A stretch of 64,000 bases of DNA from positions 47,421-111,420 of the forward strand of contig CAXBEV010000012.1 of the NCBI GenBank assembly GCA_963974935.1, in the 5' to 3' direction. Shown here one piece after another: positions 34,151-42,457 of this stretch. The DNA comes from UBA4479 sp963974935 (GTDB lineage Bacteria; Pseudomonadota; Alphaproteobacteria; Rhodospirillales; Casp-alpha2). The notes beneath the pieces are model-generated. The model was given only the letters and a program-made list of their open reading frames with translations. It ran no database searches and was not told the DNA's origin. Position 1 is the stretch's first letter. Every line of letters starts with the position of its first letter. Both the position numbers and the translations under genes were made by a program.

Positions 34151-35215
34151 ATGGCATCGCAAACCGGTAACGGTAATCAAGGTGGTCCTTGGGGAAGCGG
34201 GGGCGCACCTGGAGCGGATATAGAAGACGCCGTTCGCCAGGCACAGGCGCGCATTCGGCAACTGTTGCCAGGTGGTGGCGCCCGAGGCCTGATTATTGTG
34301 GTCGCGCTTTTGTTGGCGGTGCTCGGCGCTTGGACGTCTTATTATACGGTCCCGAGTGATTCTGTTGCCGTCGTGCAGCGGTTCGGCAAGTACCTCAACG
34401 AAGTTCCGCCGGGTCTGCATTTTAAATTGCCGCTCGGCATTGATGTGGCGACGGTGGTCCCGGTGAAGCGCCAGTTAAAGCAAGAATTTGGCTTTTCGAC
34501 CCCAGGCGCTACGGATGGCTTCCAAAGCCCGCGTCTGCGCGATGCGCGCCGTGAAACCGAAATGGTAACTGGTGACTTGAACGCGGCCCTGGTCGAATGG
34601 GTCATTCAATACCGAATTTCCGATCCACAGAAATTCCTGTTTGAAGTGCGCGAGCCGAGTGAAACGCTGCGCTACGTATCGGAATCCGTGATGCGCGAAG
34701 TGGTCGGTGACCGTACCGTCGACGAGGTCATCACCATCGGGCGTCAGGAAATCGAATCTGAAGCACTGATTAAGATGCAGGCGCTCTCGACCAAATATGC
34801 CATGGGAATCAGCATCGATCAGGTGCAGTTGAAAAACATCAACCCGCCGAAGCCGGTGCAGGAATCCTTTAACGAGGTAAATCAAGCCCAGCAGGAAAAA
34901 GAAAAATTGATCAACGAAGCTAGACGCGATTACAACAAGGTGATTCCGCTGGCCGAAGGTGAGAAAGATCAACGCATTCGCGAAGCCGATGGCTATCGGT
35001 TGAAGCGGATCAATGAGGCCGAAGGTGATGCGTCCCGCTTTACCGCGTTGCTTGCCGAATACAGCAAGGCCCCTGAAGTCACCCGACGTCGGATTTATAT
35101 CGAAACCCTACAAGACGTCATGCCGGGACTTACATCGAAAATTGTCATCGATGAGCAGGCGCGCAGCATTCTGCCCCTGTTGAATCTCGGCAGCGGCAAA
35201 GGAATTCAGCCATGA
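34151..35215 (+). CDS. hflK: FtsH protease modulator HflK
   Basis: The 354-residue protein has a glycine-rich N-terminus (NGNQGGPWGSGGAPG), one membrane helix (about residues 48-66, GLIIVVALLLAVLGAWTSYY), and a prohibitin/SPFH domain (about 70-260) with YTVPSDSVAVVQRFGKY and VIQYRISDPQKFLF. HflK and HflC form a large cage around the FtsH protease and limit its access to membrane proteins. It overlaps hflC by 4 bases (ATGA), showing translational coupling. Confidence 0.95.
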   Translation: MASQTGNGNQGGPWGSGGAPGADIEDAVRQAQARIRQLLPGGGARGLIIVVALLLAVLGAWTSYYTVPSDSVAVVQRFGKYLNEVPPGLHFKLPLGIDVATVVPVKRQLKQEFGFSTPGATDGFQSPRLRDARRETEMVTGDLNAALVEWVIQYRISDPQKFLFEVREPSETLRYVSESVMREVVGDRTVDEVITIGRQEIESEALIKMQALSTKYAMGISIDQVQLKNINPPKPVQESFNEVNQAQQEKEKLINEARRDYNKVIPLAEGEKDQRIREADGYRLKRINEAEGDASRFTALLAEYSKAPEVTRRRIYIETLQDVMPGLTSKIVIDEQARSILPLLNLGSGKGIQP

Positions 35216-36198
35216 ACAAATTTATCAAAGTCTTAGGTGTCCTGATCCTTGTTGCCGGCACCTATGTGGTGACCAGTTCGGTCTATACCGTGAACGAAGT
35301 GGAACAGGTGATCATTACCCAGTTCGGTAAGCCGGTCGGAGAGCCGGTAACGACGGCGGGGCTCAAGCTTAAGTTGCCGTTCGTGCAAGAGGTCAACGCC
35401 ATCGATAAGCGGGTCCTAGAATGGGACGGCAACCCATCCGACATGCCGACCAAGGACAAGCTATATATTTCCGTCGACCTGTATGCCCGTTGGCGTATCA
35501 CCGAGCCGATGCCGTACTTCTTGCGTTTGCGTGACGAGCGCAGCGCGCAGTCACGCCTTGATGATATACTCGGCAGTGAGACCCGCAACGCGGTCGCCAA
35601 GCATGAGTTGATCGAGCTTATCCGTACCACCAAAGACCGTGTGCCGCTTCGTGACACGTTGTTGACCGATGCTGAGCGTAAGCAGGATATCGGATCGTTG
35701 GTACCGATCAGCAAAGGTCGCGCTGTGGTTGAAGCGCAGATATTTGCGGCGGCGGCAGACAAGGTGAGGGTGTTCGGCATCGAACTGCTCGATATCCGGT
35801 TCAAGCGCATCAATTATAACGAAAGCGTGCGTCCAAAAATTTACGATCGGATGATCAGCGAGCGTCGTCAAATTGCCGAGCGTTTCTTATCCGAGGGTAA
35901 CGGCGAAGCCGCACGTATCCGCGGTAACCGGGTGCGGGATCTGAACAAGATTCAGTCCGAAGCTTATCGCCAGGTCGAAGAAATTCGAGGCCTTGCGGAC
36001 GCCAAAGCGACCGAAATCTATTCAAAGGCTTACAATCAAAGCCCGCAGTCTGTCGAGTTCTACGAATTCACGCGGACCATGCAGGCGTACAAGCTGATGA
36101 TAGCCGATAACACCACGCTTGTTCTATCGACCGACAGTGACGTGTTCAAATTCCTGAAGGGAATGAATCCGGACGCTGCATCCGCCGCAAAAAAATGA
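35212..36198 (+). CDS. hflC: FtsH protease modulator HflC
   Basis: The 328-residue partner of HflK has an N-terminal membrane helix (FIKVLGVLILVAGTYVVTSS), the SPFH block (VNEVEQVIITQFGKPVGEP, ISVDLYARWRITEPMPYF) and a helical C-terminal half with GIELLDIRFKRINYNESV and RMISERRQIAERFLSEG. It follows hflK with a 4-base overlap. The gene ends 14 bases before a zinc-ribbon-like small gene that has its own RBS inside the spacer and may be read on the same transcript. Confidence 0.95.
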   Translation: MNKFIKVLGVLILVAGTYVVTSSVYTVNEVEQVIITQFGKPVGEPVTTAGLKLKLPFVQEVNAIDKRVLEWDGNPSDMPTKDKLYISVDLYARWRITEPMPYFLRLRDERSAQSRLDDILGSETRNAVAKHELIELIRTTKDRVPLRDTLLTDAERKQDIGSLVPISKGRAVVEAQIFAAAADKVRVFGIELLDIRFKRINYNESVRPKIYDRMISERRQIAERFLSEGNGEAARIRGNRVRDLNKIQSEAYRQVEEIRGLADAKATEIYSKAYNQSPQSVEFYEFTRTMQAYKLMIADNTTLVLSTDSDVFKFLKGMNPDAASAAKK

Positions 36199-36212
36199 GC
36201 GAGGAGGGGATC

Positions 36213-36425
36213 ATGGAAAAAGCAGTGACCCCGACGGCAGTGCCTGAGGCGGACGTTGCAAAGCGCAGAAAATGCCTCAGGTGTTCAGCGACATTCTTGA
36301 GTGCTTGGTCTGGGCAGCGGGTGTGCGGGCATTGCAAAAGCACCAAATCGTGGCGTGATCATGAGCCGTTAAGGCGCAAGGCCACGACAGAGAAGTCCGC
36401 ATCAGTTAAAATGCTCAGCCAATAA
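36213..36425 (+). CDS. Small zinc-ribbon-like protein, 70 aa
   Basis: The start at 36213 follows a strong GAGGAGGGG. Two CxxC pairs (KCLRC and VCGHC, about residues 20-38) should bind one zinc ion, in the order C-x2-C-(14-15)-C-x2-C. The flanks are basic. I do not recognise a family. It lies directly behind hflC, and its 3' end overlaps the convergent luciferase-like gene by 24 bases. A nucleic-acid-binding or protein-binding role is a guess. Confidence 0.55.
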   Translation: MEKAVTPTAVPEADVAKRRKCLRCSATFLSAWSGQRVCGHCKSTKSWRDHEPLRRKATTEKSASVKMLSQ

Positions 36426-37400
36426 AGCGTAAGACCGGCGGCGGGCTTCTTGGCTATGTGTCCATGTGAGCACGACAAGCTCGTCGATGCCAAGCTGCGC
36501 GCCAAGGGCGCGTAGCTTGGCGCTGACCTCTTCGCCGTCCCCGATCAGGGCACCGGCCCGCAATCGGTCACGGTGCCGACGCTCGGCCTCTGAAACAGAG
36601 TCCCAATCAATGTTTTCTGGCGCGATGATCGGTCGAAGGTCGCCGAGCGAGCGGCGCACCTTATTGTAGGCCCGTGAGGAAAACAAAACCTCGGCTTCCT
36701 CCGTCGTGTCTGCCGCCAGTGCCCAAACACACACGGTCGCTTGCGGTTTCGGAAACCGCTCACTCGGTTGATAGTTATCCCGATATAACGTGAGCGCCTG
36801 CGCGACTCCTTGGCCGTCGGTGATGAAGTGCGCGAAACAATACGGGATACCGAAATGGGCGGCGACAGATGCGCCGTAGTCGGATGTCCCGAGCATCCAT
36901 ATCTCGGGCGCCGTATCTGTCACGGGATAGGCGACGATATTCTTGAAATGATGGCCGTCCGGCAGCGGTGCGCCCGACACCCAAGCCATCAAGTCGCGCA
37001 CGTTTGATGGGAAATTGTTGGCGTCTTCATGGGCATTGGGATTGAGCGCCATTGATGTCAAGCCATCGCCTCCAGGCGCCCTGCCGAGCCCAAGATCGAT
37101 GCGGCCGGGGGCGAGGGATTCCAAGACACGAAACTGTTCCGCCACCTTGAGTGGCGCATAATGCGGCAACATGACGCCGGCGCTGCCTAAGCGGATGCGG
37201 CTGGTGCGCTGCGAAATGGCCGCCATCAGAATCTCAGGCGCCGTGCCGTTGATCGCCGGATGATTGTGGTGTTCGGAAACCCAGAACCGATGATAACCGA
37301 GCTCTTCGGCGAACGCGGCGAGTTCGACCGTATCGCGTAAGGTTTGTGCGGCGGGCACACCGTCTGCGGCGGTCGATTGGTCGAGAACGGAAAGTTTCAT
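36402..37400 (-). CDS. LLM-class (luciferase-like) flavin-dependent oxidoreductase
   Basis: The 332-residue TIM-barrel protein belongs to the bacterial luciferase-like group often annotated MsnO8. Motifs include LSVLDQSTAADG at the start, HRFWVSEHHNHPAINGTAPEIL, IRLGSAGVMLPHYAPLKVAEQFRVLESLAPGRIDLGLGRAPGGD split over two helices and strands, and YCFAHFITDGQG. It should use reduced FMN and oxygen. The substrate is unknown. Its 3' end overlaps the small zinc-ribbon gene on the other strand. Confidence 0.85.
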   Translation of the reverse strand: MKLSVLDQSTAADGVPAAQTLRDTVELAAFAEELGYHRFWVSEHHNHPAINGTAPEILMAAISQRTSRIRLGSAGVMLPHYAPLKVAEQFRVLESLAPGRIDLGLGRAPGGDGLTSMALNPNAHEDANNFPSNVRDLMAWVSGAPLPDGHHFKNIVAYPVTDTAPEIWMLGTSDYGASVAAHFGIPYCFAHFITDGQGVAQALTLYRDNYQPSERFPKPQATVCVWALAADTTEEAEVLFSSRAYNKVRRSLGDLRPIIAPENIDWDSVSEAERRHRDRLRAGALIGDGEEVSAKLRALGAQLGIDELVVLTWTHSQEARRRSYALLAEHFN

Positions 37401-37463
37401 GAGCGGTCTTTTCGATGCGAATGTGGGAATGCGGTACGGCTCTGATGTTCTAGTCTAAGCCTG

Positions 37464-38114
37464 TCAGATCAAATCTTCCAAGATTTCTAAAACATCTTCC
37501 GGATCGGCCCGCAGTCTGTAGTCAGCGTTCACGTAGGCATAGATAATGACGCCGTCCTGGTCGATCACATAGGTGGCGGGCAAGGGCAGGGTAAAACTGT
37601 CGTCTCCATTCAGCGTCGGCAGATCGTTGCCGAGGCGCTCCAGATACATCGCCTGAATGCGGGTGTCGACGGTGAACACCAGGCCGAATGCGGCGGCAAC
37701 TTTATTGCCGACGTCGCTTAACACCGGAAACGCCAATTGATGCTTTTCGGCGAGTCCCAGTGAGTTGTCTGGCAACATCGGCGAGATCGCGAGCATCGAC
37801 GCGCCCAACCGCTCCATGCGGTCGAGCTTGGCTTGATAGGCGCGGAGTTCCAAATTGCAATATGGGCACCATTCACCACGGTAAAAATTGATCACCACCG
37901 GGCCATCGACCATCACATCCGTCGAGCGCACCGTATTGCCGAGCTGATCGGGCAACTCAAACGCCGGCGATTGATCGCCGACCGCCAACGCCTGTGCTGC
38001 GATCCCAGTTGCGACCAGGTCGGCCGTTGTGGTGTCGATCATGTCGAGGACATCGCGGTCATGGGTCCGCTGTTTTTCCGCTTCGAACGCAGCAATATCT
38101 TTGGATAAGCGCAT
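37464..38114 (-). CDS. Peroxiredoxin-like AhpC/TSA-family protein
   Basis: The 216-residue protein has a peroxiredoxin/redoxin domain (about 50-200). VINFYRGEWCPYCNLELRAYQ carries a Cys-x-x-Cys in place of the usual P-x-x-x-T-x-x-C site, as in the bacterial AhpC/TSA-like group with long N-terminal helices. The family reduces peroxides through thiols; activity here is inferred. I chose the ATG at 38114, which has TTGGAG upstream, over the TTG at 38126. Confidence 0.75.
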   Translation of the reverse strand: MRLSKDIAAFEAEKQRTHDRDVLDMIDTTTADLVATGIAAQALAVGDQSPAFELPDQLGNTVRSTDVMVDGPVVINFYRGEWCPYCNLELRAYQAKLDRMERLGASMLAISPMLPDNSLGLAEKHQLAFPVLSDVGNKVAAAFGLVFTVDTRIQAMYLERLGNDLPTLNGDDSFTLPLPATYVIDQDGVIIYAYVNADYRLRADPEDVLEILEDLI

Positions 38115-38126
38115 CAATGGCTCCAA

Positions 38127-38490
38127 TGCAGGTACTTGGTTGCTGTCCGGAACAATTCAGCGAAGCGACACTAACACGGACGCAGGGCCGGAGCCACGGC
38201 AGTTGACGCTCGCTCGTTGATCGAAATTGCGTAAATAGAAAATGGTAGTGGTCGTAGTCAGGTGCGAACCCGTCTCTGCTGAATTCCCTAAGCAGTCGAA
38301 CAGGGAAAGAAAATGAGATTAAGCAAAAGCTTTGGTGAATGGGCTTGTCAGAGGAAATGATCTAGTACGGCGAGCTTTCATGCAGTCAACATTCGCCATT
38401 CATCCAGCGCTTTGGAACGGAACTTTCGATAGTAGGTTTAGTCTATTAGGTGACGCTGTGCATTGAAATGATTTTGAACCTGACCTTGTA
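38127..38490. other. Intergenic boundary of an accessory patch; no gene seen
   Basis: This stretch between the peroxiredoxin-like gene and the next open frame holds no convincing coding sequence, RNA gene or strong palindrome. It marks the change to more AT-rich DNA that continues to about 41.1 kb. Confidence 0.5.
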
Positions 38491-38883
38491 TTGAGGCGAA
38501 TTTTTGCAACGGTGCCTCAGACCGAAAACAGCACATTGCACGTTCTCGTCGCCGGAATAGCAGATGACTGTTTTCTGCTCGGTTGTTCATCCACCGACTT
38601 TATCGGCCACCGCAATCAAATTATAGTTTTCTCTGACAACGCCACTTTACGGGCCTTGCTACTCGCAAAAAATCCCACCTACGATCAGCATACCTCCAGC
38701 AGCAAAGCTAACGGGTTCAGAAAAACACATAAACTAATCCAGACCTTTTGGGAAAAATATAAAGCTTTGGGAGGAATGATGAACTTCGTATGGCATCACG
38801 TTAAGGTAGACAACTTGACAATAACAATAGAGAAATCGCACTTCGCATCATATCCCGCCATTGAGGATTTAGTGAATTATTGA
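38491..38883 (+). CDS. Hypothetical protein, 130 aa, uncertain start
   Basis: The frame begins with a TTG at 38491 without a clear ribosome site. No family is recognised. The product has a beta-strand-rich start (TLHVLVAGIADDCFLLGCSS) and a helical middle (FRKTHKLIQTFWEKYKALGG), then TITIEKSHFASYP. Base composition is clearly more AT-rich than the flanking core genes, and it lies in the same patch as an AlbA_2 protein and a transposase remnant, so it is likely acquired DNA. It ends 10 bases before the next gene. Confidence 0.4.
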   Translation: MRRIFATVPQTENSTLHVLVAGIADDCFLLGCSSTDFIGHRNQIIVFSDNATLRALLLAKNPTYDQHTSSSKANGFRKTHKLIQTFWEKYKALGGMMNFVWHHVKVDNLTITIEKSHFASYPAIEDLVNY

Positions 38884-38893
38884 AAGAAATAAT

Positions 38894-39703
38894 ATGCTGC
38901 ACACCAAGCCGGGCGAGGGAGGTTCGTTCTCAAAACTTCTGTTCACATATACTGTAATCGGTGCGCTGATTGGGCTGATCGTTCTGCATCCACTGACCAT
39001 TTCCGTATTGTGGCTTGAATTCTCGGCAAAATCGATAAATCAGACAAGCTATTTGGATTTTATGCAAAGTCGGCTGTGGCTTGGGTTTGTACCCCGTAGA
39101 CTTATTATGGGGGCGGTTTATTTGATAACGGGTGGCCTTCTCGGGTTTGGGTTTGGTGTTCTTACACGATCCCGTATTCTCCGATTAAAGGAACTAAAGT
39201 TTTTTTCTGGTATGATTGGCCGCACCATTCCTGAGATCATCAATGCTGGGGAAGGTAGCCAGGTAGAGTTCAAGTCATCGGTCCGCTGGGACATGGAAAA
39301 CAACAGCACGAATAAGACATTGGAAAAGGTCATTGCAAAGTCGATTGCGGGTTTTTTTAATAATCGCGGCGGTAATCTTTTGGTAGGCGTTTCAGATGAT
39401 GGAATTATCTTGGGTCTTGAAAACGACTATCGAACGCTCCGACATAAAAACCGCGATGGCTTCGAACGACTGGTCGTCGATATTATCCGCAAAACCCTTG
39501 GTGGCGATCTATGTCCATTGGTACATTTTTCATTTGCAGAAATCGATAGCAAGGATGTTTGCATGCTGATTATTGAATCAGCCCCACGCCCGGTTTATTT
39601 TGATGATAAAGGGCAGTTACTGTTTTTTGTTCGTAGCGGAAACTCCACGCGACAGTTGGATGTGCGAGAGGCGATGGAGTTTGCCCAGAACCGATGGGAC
39701 TGA
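38894..39703 (+). CDS. Membrane-anchored AlbA_2 (Schlafen-like) domain protein
   Basis: The 269-residue protein has two N-terminal membrane helices (about residues 15-37 and 70-92, LIMGAVYLITGGLLGFGFG). A cytoplasmic AlbA_2/AAA_4 domain occupies about 115-265, with EFKSSVRWD near its start, KSIAGFFNNRGGNLLVGVSDDG and GNSTRQLDVREA near its end. The AlbA_2 fold also forms the Schlafen core. In bacteria it is common in putative regulators and defence-associated proteins. A membrane anchor in front of this domain is unusual. The composition is AT-rich. The gene is followed at once by a lycopene-cyclase-like gene. Function unknown. Confidence 0.7.
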   Translation: MLHTKPGEGGSFSKLLFTYTVIGALIGLIVLHPLTISVLWLEFSAKSINQTSYLDFMQSRLWLGFVPRRLIMGAVYLITGGLLGFGFGVLTRSRILRLKELKFFSGMIGRTIPEIINAGEGSQVEFKSSVRWDMENNSTNKTLEKVIAKSIAGFFNNRGGNLLVGVSDDGIILGLENDYRTLRHKNRDGFERLVVDIIRKTLGGDLCPLVHFSFAEIDSKDVCMLIIESAPRPVYFDDKGQLLFFVRSGNSTRQLDVREAMEFAQNRWD

Positions 39704-39704
39704 A

Positions 39705-40403
39705 ATGGTGTCAACTTTTATCTCAGAAACCTATGTTTGGCTGATTTGGTCGAGCGCCTTCCTTGTGCCGTGGCTTGCGGCCTTTGTCGGATTTCCACAA
39801 TACCGCAGGATGATGCTTTGGGCGAGCTTGTTCACGGCACCTTTAGGGTTAACCGAGCCGCTTTTTGTGCCTGAGTACTGGAATCCGCCCAGTCTTTTTG
39901 ACCTCGCGCAGACAACAGGATTTGACATCGAAAGCGTGATTTTCTGCTTCGGTATCGGGGGAATCGGTGCCGTCTTATACAGCCTGTTAACCGGATATGT
40001 GCCCGCCCGGATGGGTACGGACGATAAGAATCACCCTTTGCACCGGCATCACTACAAGGCTTTGGCAGCACCGTTTGTGGTATTTCCCGTTCTGTATTTC
40101 TTTCCATGGAACCCGATTTATCCAGGTATCATCGCGATGGCTGTCGGGGCAATCGCAAATATCCTTTGCCGACCGGACCTTAAGAGGAACACGTGGATTG
40201 GCGGCATTTTATTTCTCCTTTACTATGCAATTTTCCTTGCTGGACTTGAGTGGACGGTTCCGGGATACATCGACCGAGTGTGGAATCTGAGCTCTCTTTC
40301 AGGGTTTATGATATTTTTCATGCCAATCGAAGAACTCGCATTTGCTATTGCTTTCGGCATGTACTGGTCAGGGGTTTACGAACACATCACCTGGCGGCGC
40401 TAA
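39705..40403 (+). CDS. Lycopene-cyclase-domain-like integral membrane protein
   Basis: The 232-residue protein has about seven hydrophobic helices. The FFMPIEELAFAIAFGMYW segment matches the P-x-E-E motif at the end of heterodimeric-type lycopene cyclase (CrtYc/CrtYd, CarR) domains, as does TAPLGLTEPLFVPEYWNPPSLFDLA in the first half. I saw no phytoene synthase or desaturase nearby, so the role in carotenoid cyclisation is uncertain. The start at 39705 is one base after the preceding stop; a longer frame overlaps the AlbA_2 gene. Confidence 0.65.
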   Translation: MVSTFISETYVWLIWSSAFLVPWLAAFVGFPQYRRMMLWASLFTAPLGLTEPLFVPEYWNPPSLFDLAQTTGFDIESVIFCFGIGGIGAVLYSLLTGYVPARMGTDDKNHPLHRHHYKALAAPFVVFPVLYFFPWNPIYPGIIAMAVGAIANILCRPDLKRNTWIGGILFLLYYAIFLAGLEWTVPGYIDRVWNLSSLSGFMIFFMPIEELAFAIAFGMYWSGVYEHITWRR

Positions 40404-40407
40404 AATT

Positions 40408-41065
40408 CGGCTCTGTCAGAGGAAACTGGCTTTTGACGGCTCCCCGCCCCTTCTCTAATTTTTAGAGATGAAAAATCCGTCCCGTTACTTCAAAATATCA
40501 CCTGATACCATTCGCTTGGCCGTGATGATGTATATCCGTTATCCGCTCTCACTGCGGCACGTCGAAGATATATCTCACGAACGTGGTATCGACATCAGTT
40601 ATGGAACGGTTCGGACATGGTGTAACCGGTGCGGACTAATCTTTCCGCAGAAATCAGAAACAAGAGAACCGTGTCCATGCAGAGCGCGCCGCAATGGCGC
40701 TGGCATTTGGATGAGATGTTTGTGAAGATCAATGGTGAGACGCATTATCTTTGGCGGGCCGTTGATGACGAAGGAAAAGCCCTTGAATCCTTCGTTACTA
40801 AAAGACGGGATCGCAAGGCTGCGTTGAAATTCCTGAAGAAAGCTATGAAACGATACGGCCAGCCTAGAGTGATGGTGACCGATAAATTGCGGTCATATCG
40901 AGCATCAATGAAAGTTATCGGCAACGAGGCTCGGCAAGAAACGAGGATGTGTTTAACTACATTGAGATGTTCTATAACCCGAAACGTAAACACGTTAGGA
41001 ACGGGATGCTATCGCCCGTCGCATTCGAACAACAGCAAACTATTAAACCCGAGGGTGTCTAGAAA
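40408..41065 (+). mobile_element. Chimeric insertion-sequence remnant: IS6-family transposase joined to an IS3-family tail
   Basis: A GGCTCTGTCAGAGG stretch just after 40408 resembles an IS6 left end. From 40468 the frame reads like an IS6/IS26-family transposase (YPLSLRHVEDISHERGIDISYGTVRTWC), shifts frame near 40680, and continues as WHLDEMFVKINGETHYLWRAVDDEG and RYGQPRVMVTDKLRSY in the DDE core. At about 40937 the frame switches again, and the last part, in another frame to 41065, reads EDVFNYIEMFYNPKRKHVRN then GMLSPVAFE, the C-terminal tail of an IS3-family transposase. At least two different elements are joined. The gene is broken and inactive. Confidence 0.8.
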
Positions 41066-41080
41066 ATCAGGGCATCTGAA

Positions 41081-41464
41081 TTATTGATTTTTTAGATAAT
41101 CAATAACGGCTTTCCGCTCTTCTTCCTTCTTCAGCTTGAGGGTCATTGATGAGGGGATGCCGGTTTTGGCCTTGGTGTAAGAGGTCGGATCTTCGAGGTA
41201 AGCCATTAATTCCAATTCCGTCCAAGTCCAGTCGGCATCCGTGAGGCCTTTGTACTTTGTGAATCCTTCGGCTGTGCCGGCCTGGCGCCCGACGACACCA
41301 GCGAGAGATGGACCTATCTTGTGCTTGCCAGCCTCAAGGTCATGACAGGCCTTACACTTTCGATAGATCTTTTCACCTTCGACTGCGATAGCTGTTGAAG
41401 GCAATGAGATTGCGATGGCGGCCAGTAAAGCAAACGCGATCGGGTAACGCCGTATAATCTTCAT
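41081..41464 (-). CDS. Class I c-type cytochrome (c552-like), periplasmic
   Basis: The 127-residue protein has a signal peptide (MKIIRRYPIAFALLAAIAIS, cleaved after about IA) and one heme motif CKACH. IGPSLAGVVGRQAGT follows and the axial methionine lies in SSMTLKL near the C-terminus, typical of the mitochondrial-type class I family. I chose the ATG at 41464 because AGGTGAG precedes it; the frame is open to a GTG at 41473. It is divergent from the CuA-containing heme-copper enzyme operon and could be its electron donor; this is inferred from position. It lies 16 bases from the transposon remnant. Confidence 0.85.
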   Translation of the reverse strand: MKIIRRYPIAFALLAAIAISLPSTAIAVEGEKIYRKCKACHDLEAGKHKIGPSLAGVVGRQAGTAEGFTKYKGLTDADWTWTELELMAYLEDPTSYTKAKTGIPSSMTLKLKKEEERKAVIDYLKNQ

Positions 41465-41628
41465 AATTCTCACCTCTCAACTCTTGATTTGTGCATCCAC
41501 CCCCCCCCTGCCGTCTACGAGTTTATCGATAGAGGGTTCCCAGGTTTGACGCCACGGCGTTGCAACTGAAGCGATATCGGTGCCGTGACATGAACAGGAA
41601 AGTAAAACGGTCTTTTCGAGCGTCGTCC

Positions 41629-41642
41629 TTAACCAAAGTCAA
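41629..41642. promoter_or_regulatory. FNR/DNR-type motif TTAAC-N4-GTCAA upstream of the NO reductase operon
   Basis: TTAACCAAAGTCAA is an inverted repeat with a four-base spacer and the 14-base length of CRP/FNR-family sites. It matches the sites at 53489 and 63429 in 12 or more of 14 positions in the same orientation. A TTATTT at 41667-41672 lies where a -10 would be for class II activation. The operon's first gene starts at 41721 after GAGGAGAG. The Dnr-like regulator at 48463 is the natural candidate to bind here. Confidence 0.6.
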
Positions 41643-41720
41643 GGAGGCGCTCGCCTGCGCATGCTCTTATTTAACAATTCCAGTTTTGCATTGGGTGGCA
41701 ATACGAGGAGAGACGAGACA

Positions 41721-41894
41721 ATGGCTGAAACGGAAAACAACGATACCAAAGACGATGAAGACGAGCGCATCCCAGTAATGCAGAGCATTCTGGATAACCC
41801 GTTTCTTCTTTTATTCATCGGCGTTGCTGTGCCGTCGGTCTTTTACACGATCTGGGGGATCATGGAAATCGCTGCGATCCCGATCGCGAACTAG
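41721..41894 (+). CDS. Small single-helix subunit of the heme-copper enzyme
   Basis: The 57-residue protein has a very acidic N-terminus (ENNDTKDDEDERIPVM) and one membrane helix (about residues 30-52, LLLFIGVAVPSVFYTIWGIMEIA). Small one-helix subunits of this kind (CbaD, subunit IIa) accompany ba3-type enzymes. GAGGAGAG precedes the ATG at 41721; the longer frame is not needed. It lies 12 bases before the CuA subunit gene, so it is the first gene of the operon. Confidence 0.7.
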   Translation: MAETENNDTKDDEDERIPVMQSILDNPFLLLFIGVAVPSVFYTIWGIMEIAAIPIAN

Positions 41895-41906
41895 GGGGAT
41901 ATACAT

Positions 41907-42446
41907 ATGGCCATAACACCGCCGGAAGAACGACTGTGGTGGAAAGAGCCTCTGGCGCGGATGGAAATCACCTGGATTTTAGTCGCCTTCGTTTGGGGCT
42001 TGGTGATGTTTTTCACCATGATTTTTTGGCACATCGAAGGGCAGCAGAACCTGTCCAATGAAGCGTATCGCATTAAACCCGATGTTTTTGCCGCCAAAGT
42101 TGAGGCCTTCGCCGACGAGTACACGGTCCGCGAAGAAGGCGATACCGGCATTCCAGTGGTGCGCCCGCCGGCTGGCGGTGATGCTTACATGTTGGGGCGA
42201 CTATGGGAATGGTGGCCGGTGCTGGAGCTTAAAAAAGGCGAGAGCTATCGCCTGCATCTTAGTTCTTTGGATTGGATGCATGGGTTTTCTTTGCAGCCGA
42301 CTAATATCAACATTCAGGTTCATCCGAATTACGAAATGGTGCTGACGATCACCCCCGATGAAGCGGGTGTGTACAGCGTCGTTTGTAACGAATTTTGCGG
42401 TATCGGCCATCATCAGATGGTCGGTCGCATCTACGTGACTGAATAG
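41907..42446 (+). CDS. CuA-containing subunit II of a ba3-like/eNOR-like heme-copper enzyme
   Basis: The 179-residue protein has one N-terminal membrane helix (about residues 22-42) and a periplasmic cupredoxin domain (about 100-179). The CuA ligands are complete: H125 (DWMHGFS), C160, C164, H168 and M171 in VCNEFCGIGHHQM. It therefore takes electrons from a periplasmic donor such as a c-type cytochrome. Its short length matches subunit II of the B family. It precedes subunit I by 11 bases. Canonical cNOR and qNOR have no CuA, so this subunit already separates the enzyme from NorCB. Confidence 0.9.
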   Translation: MAITPPEERLWWKEPLARMEITWILVAFVWGLVMFFTMIFWHIEGQQNLSNEAYRIKPDVFAAKVEAFADEYTVREEGDTGIPVVRPPAGGDAYMLGRLWEWWPVLELKKGESYRLHLSSLDWMHGFSLQPTNINIQVHPNYEMVLTITPDEAGVYSVVCNEFCGIGHHQMVGRIYVTE

Positions 42447-42457
42447 AGGGGGCCGAC

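Noticed and set aside
41500..41508. Run of nine C between the divergent cytochrome c and NO reductase operon
   Set aside because: Could be a phase-variable tract, but it is short, lies outside recognisable promoter elements, and single-genome data cannot show variation.
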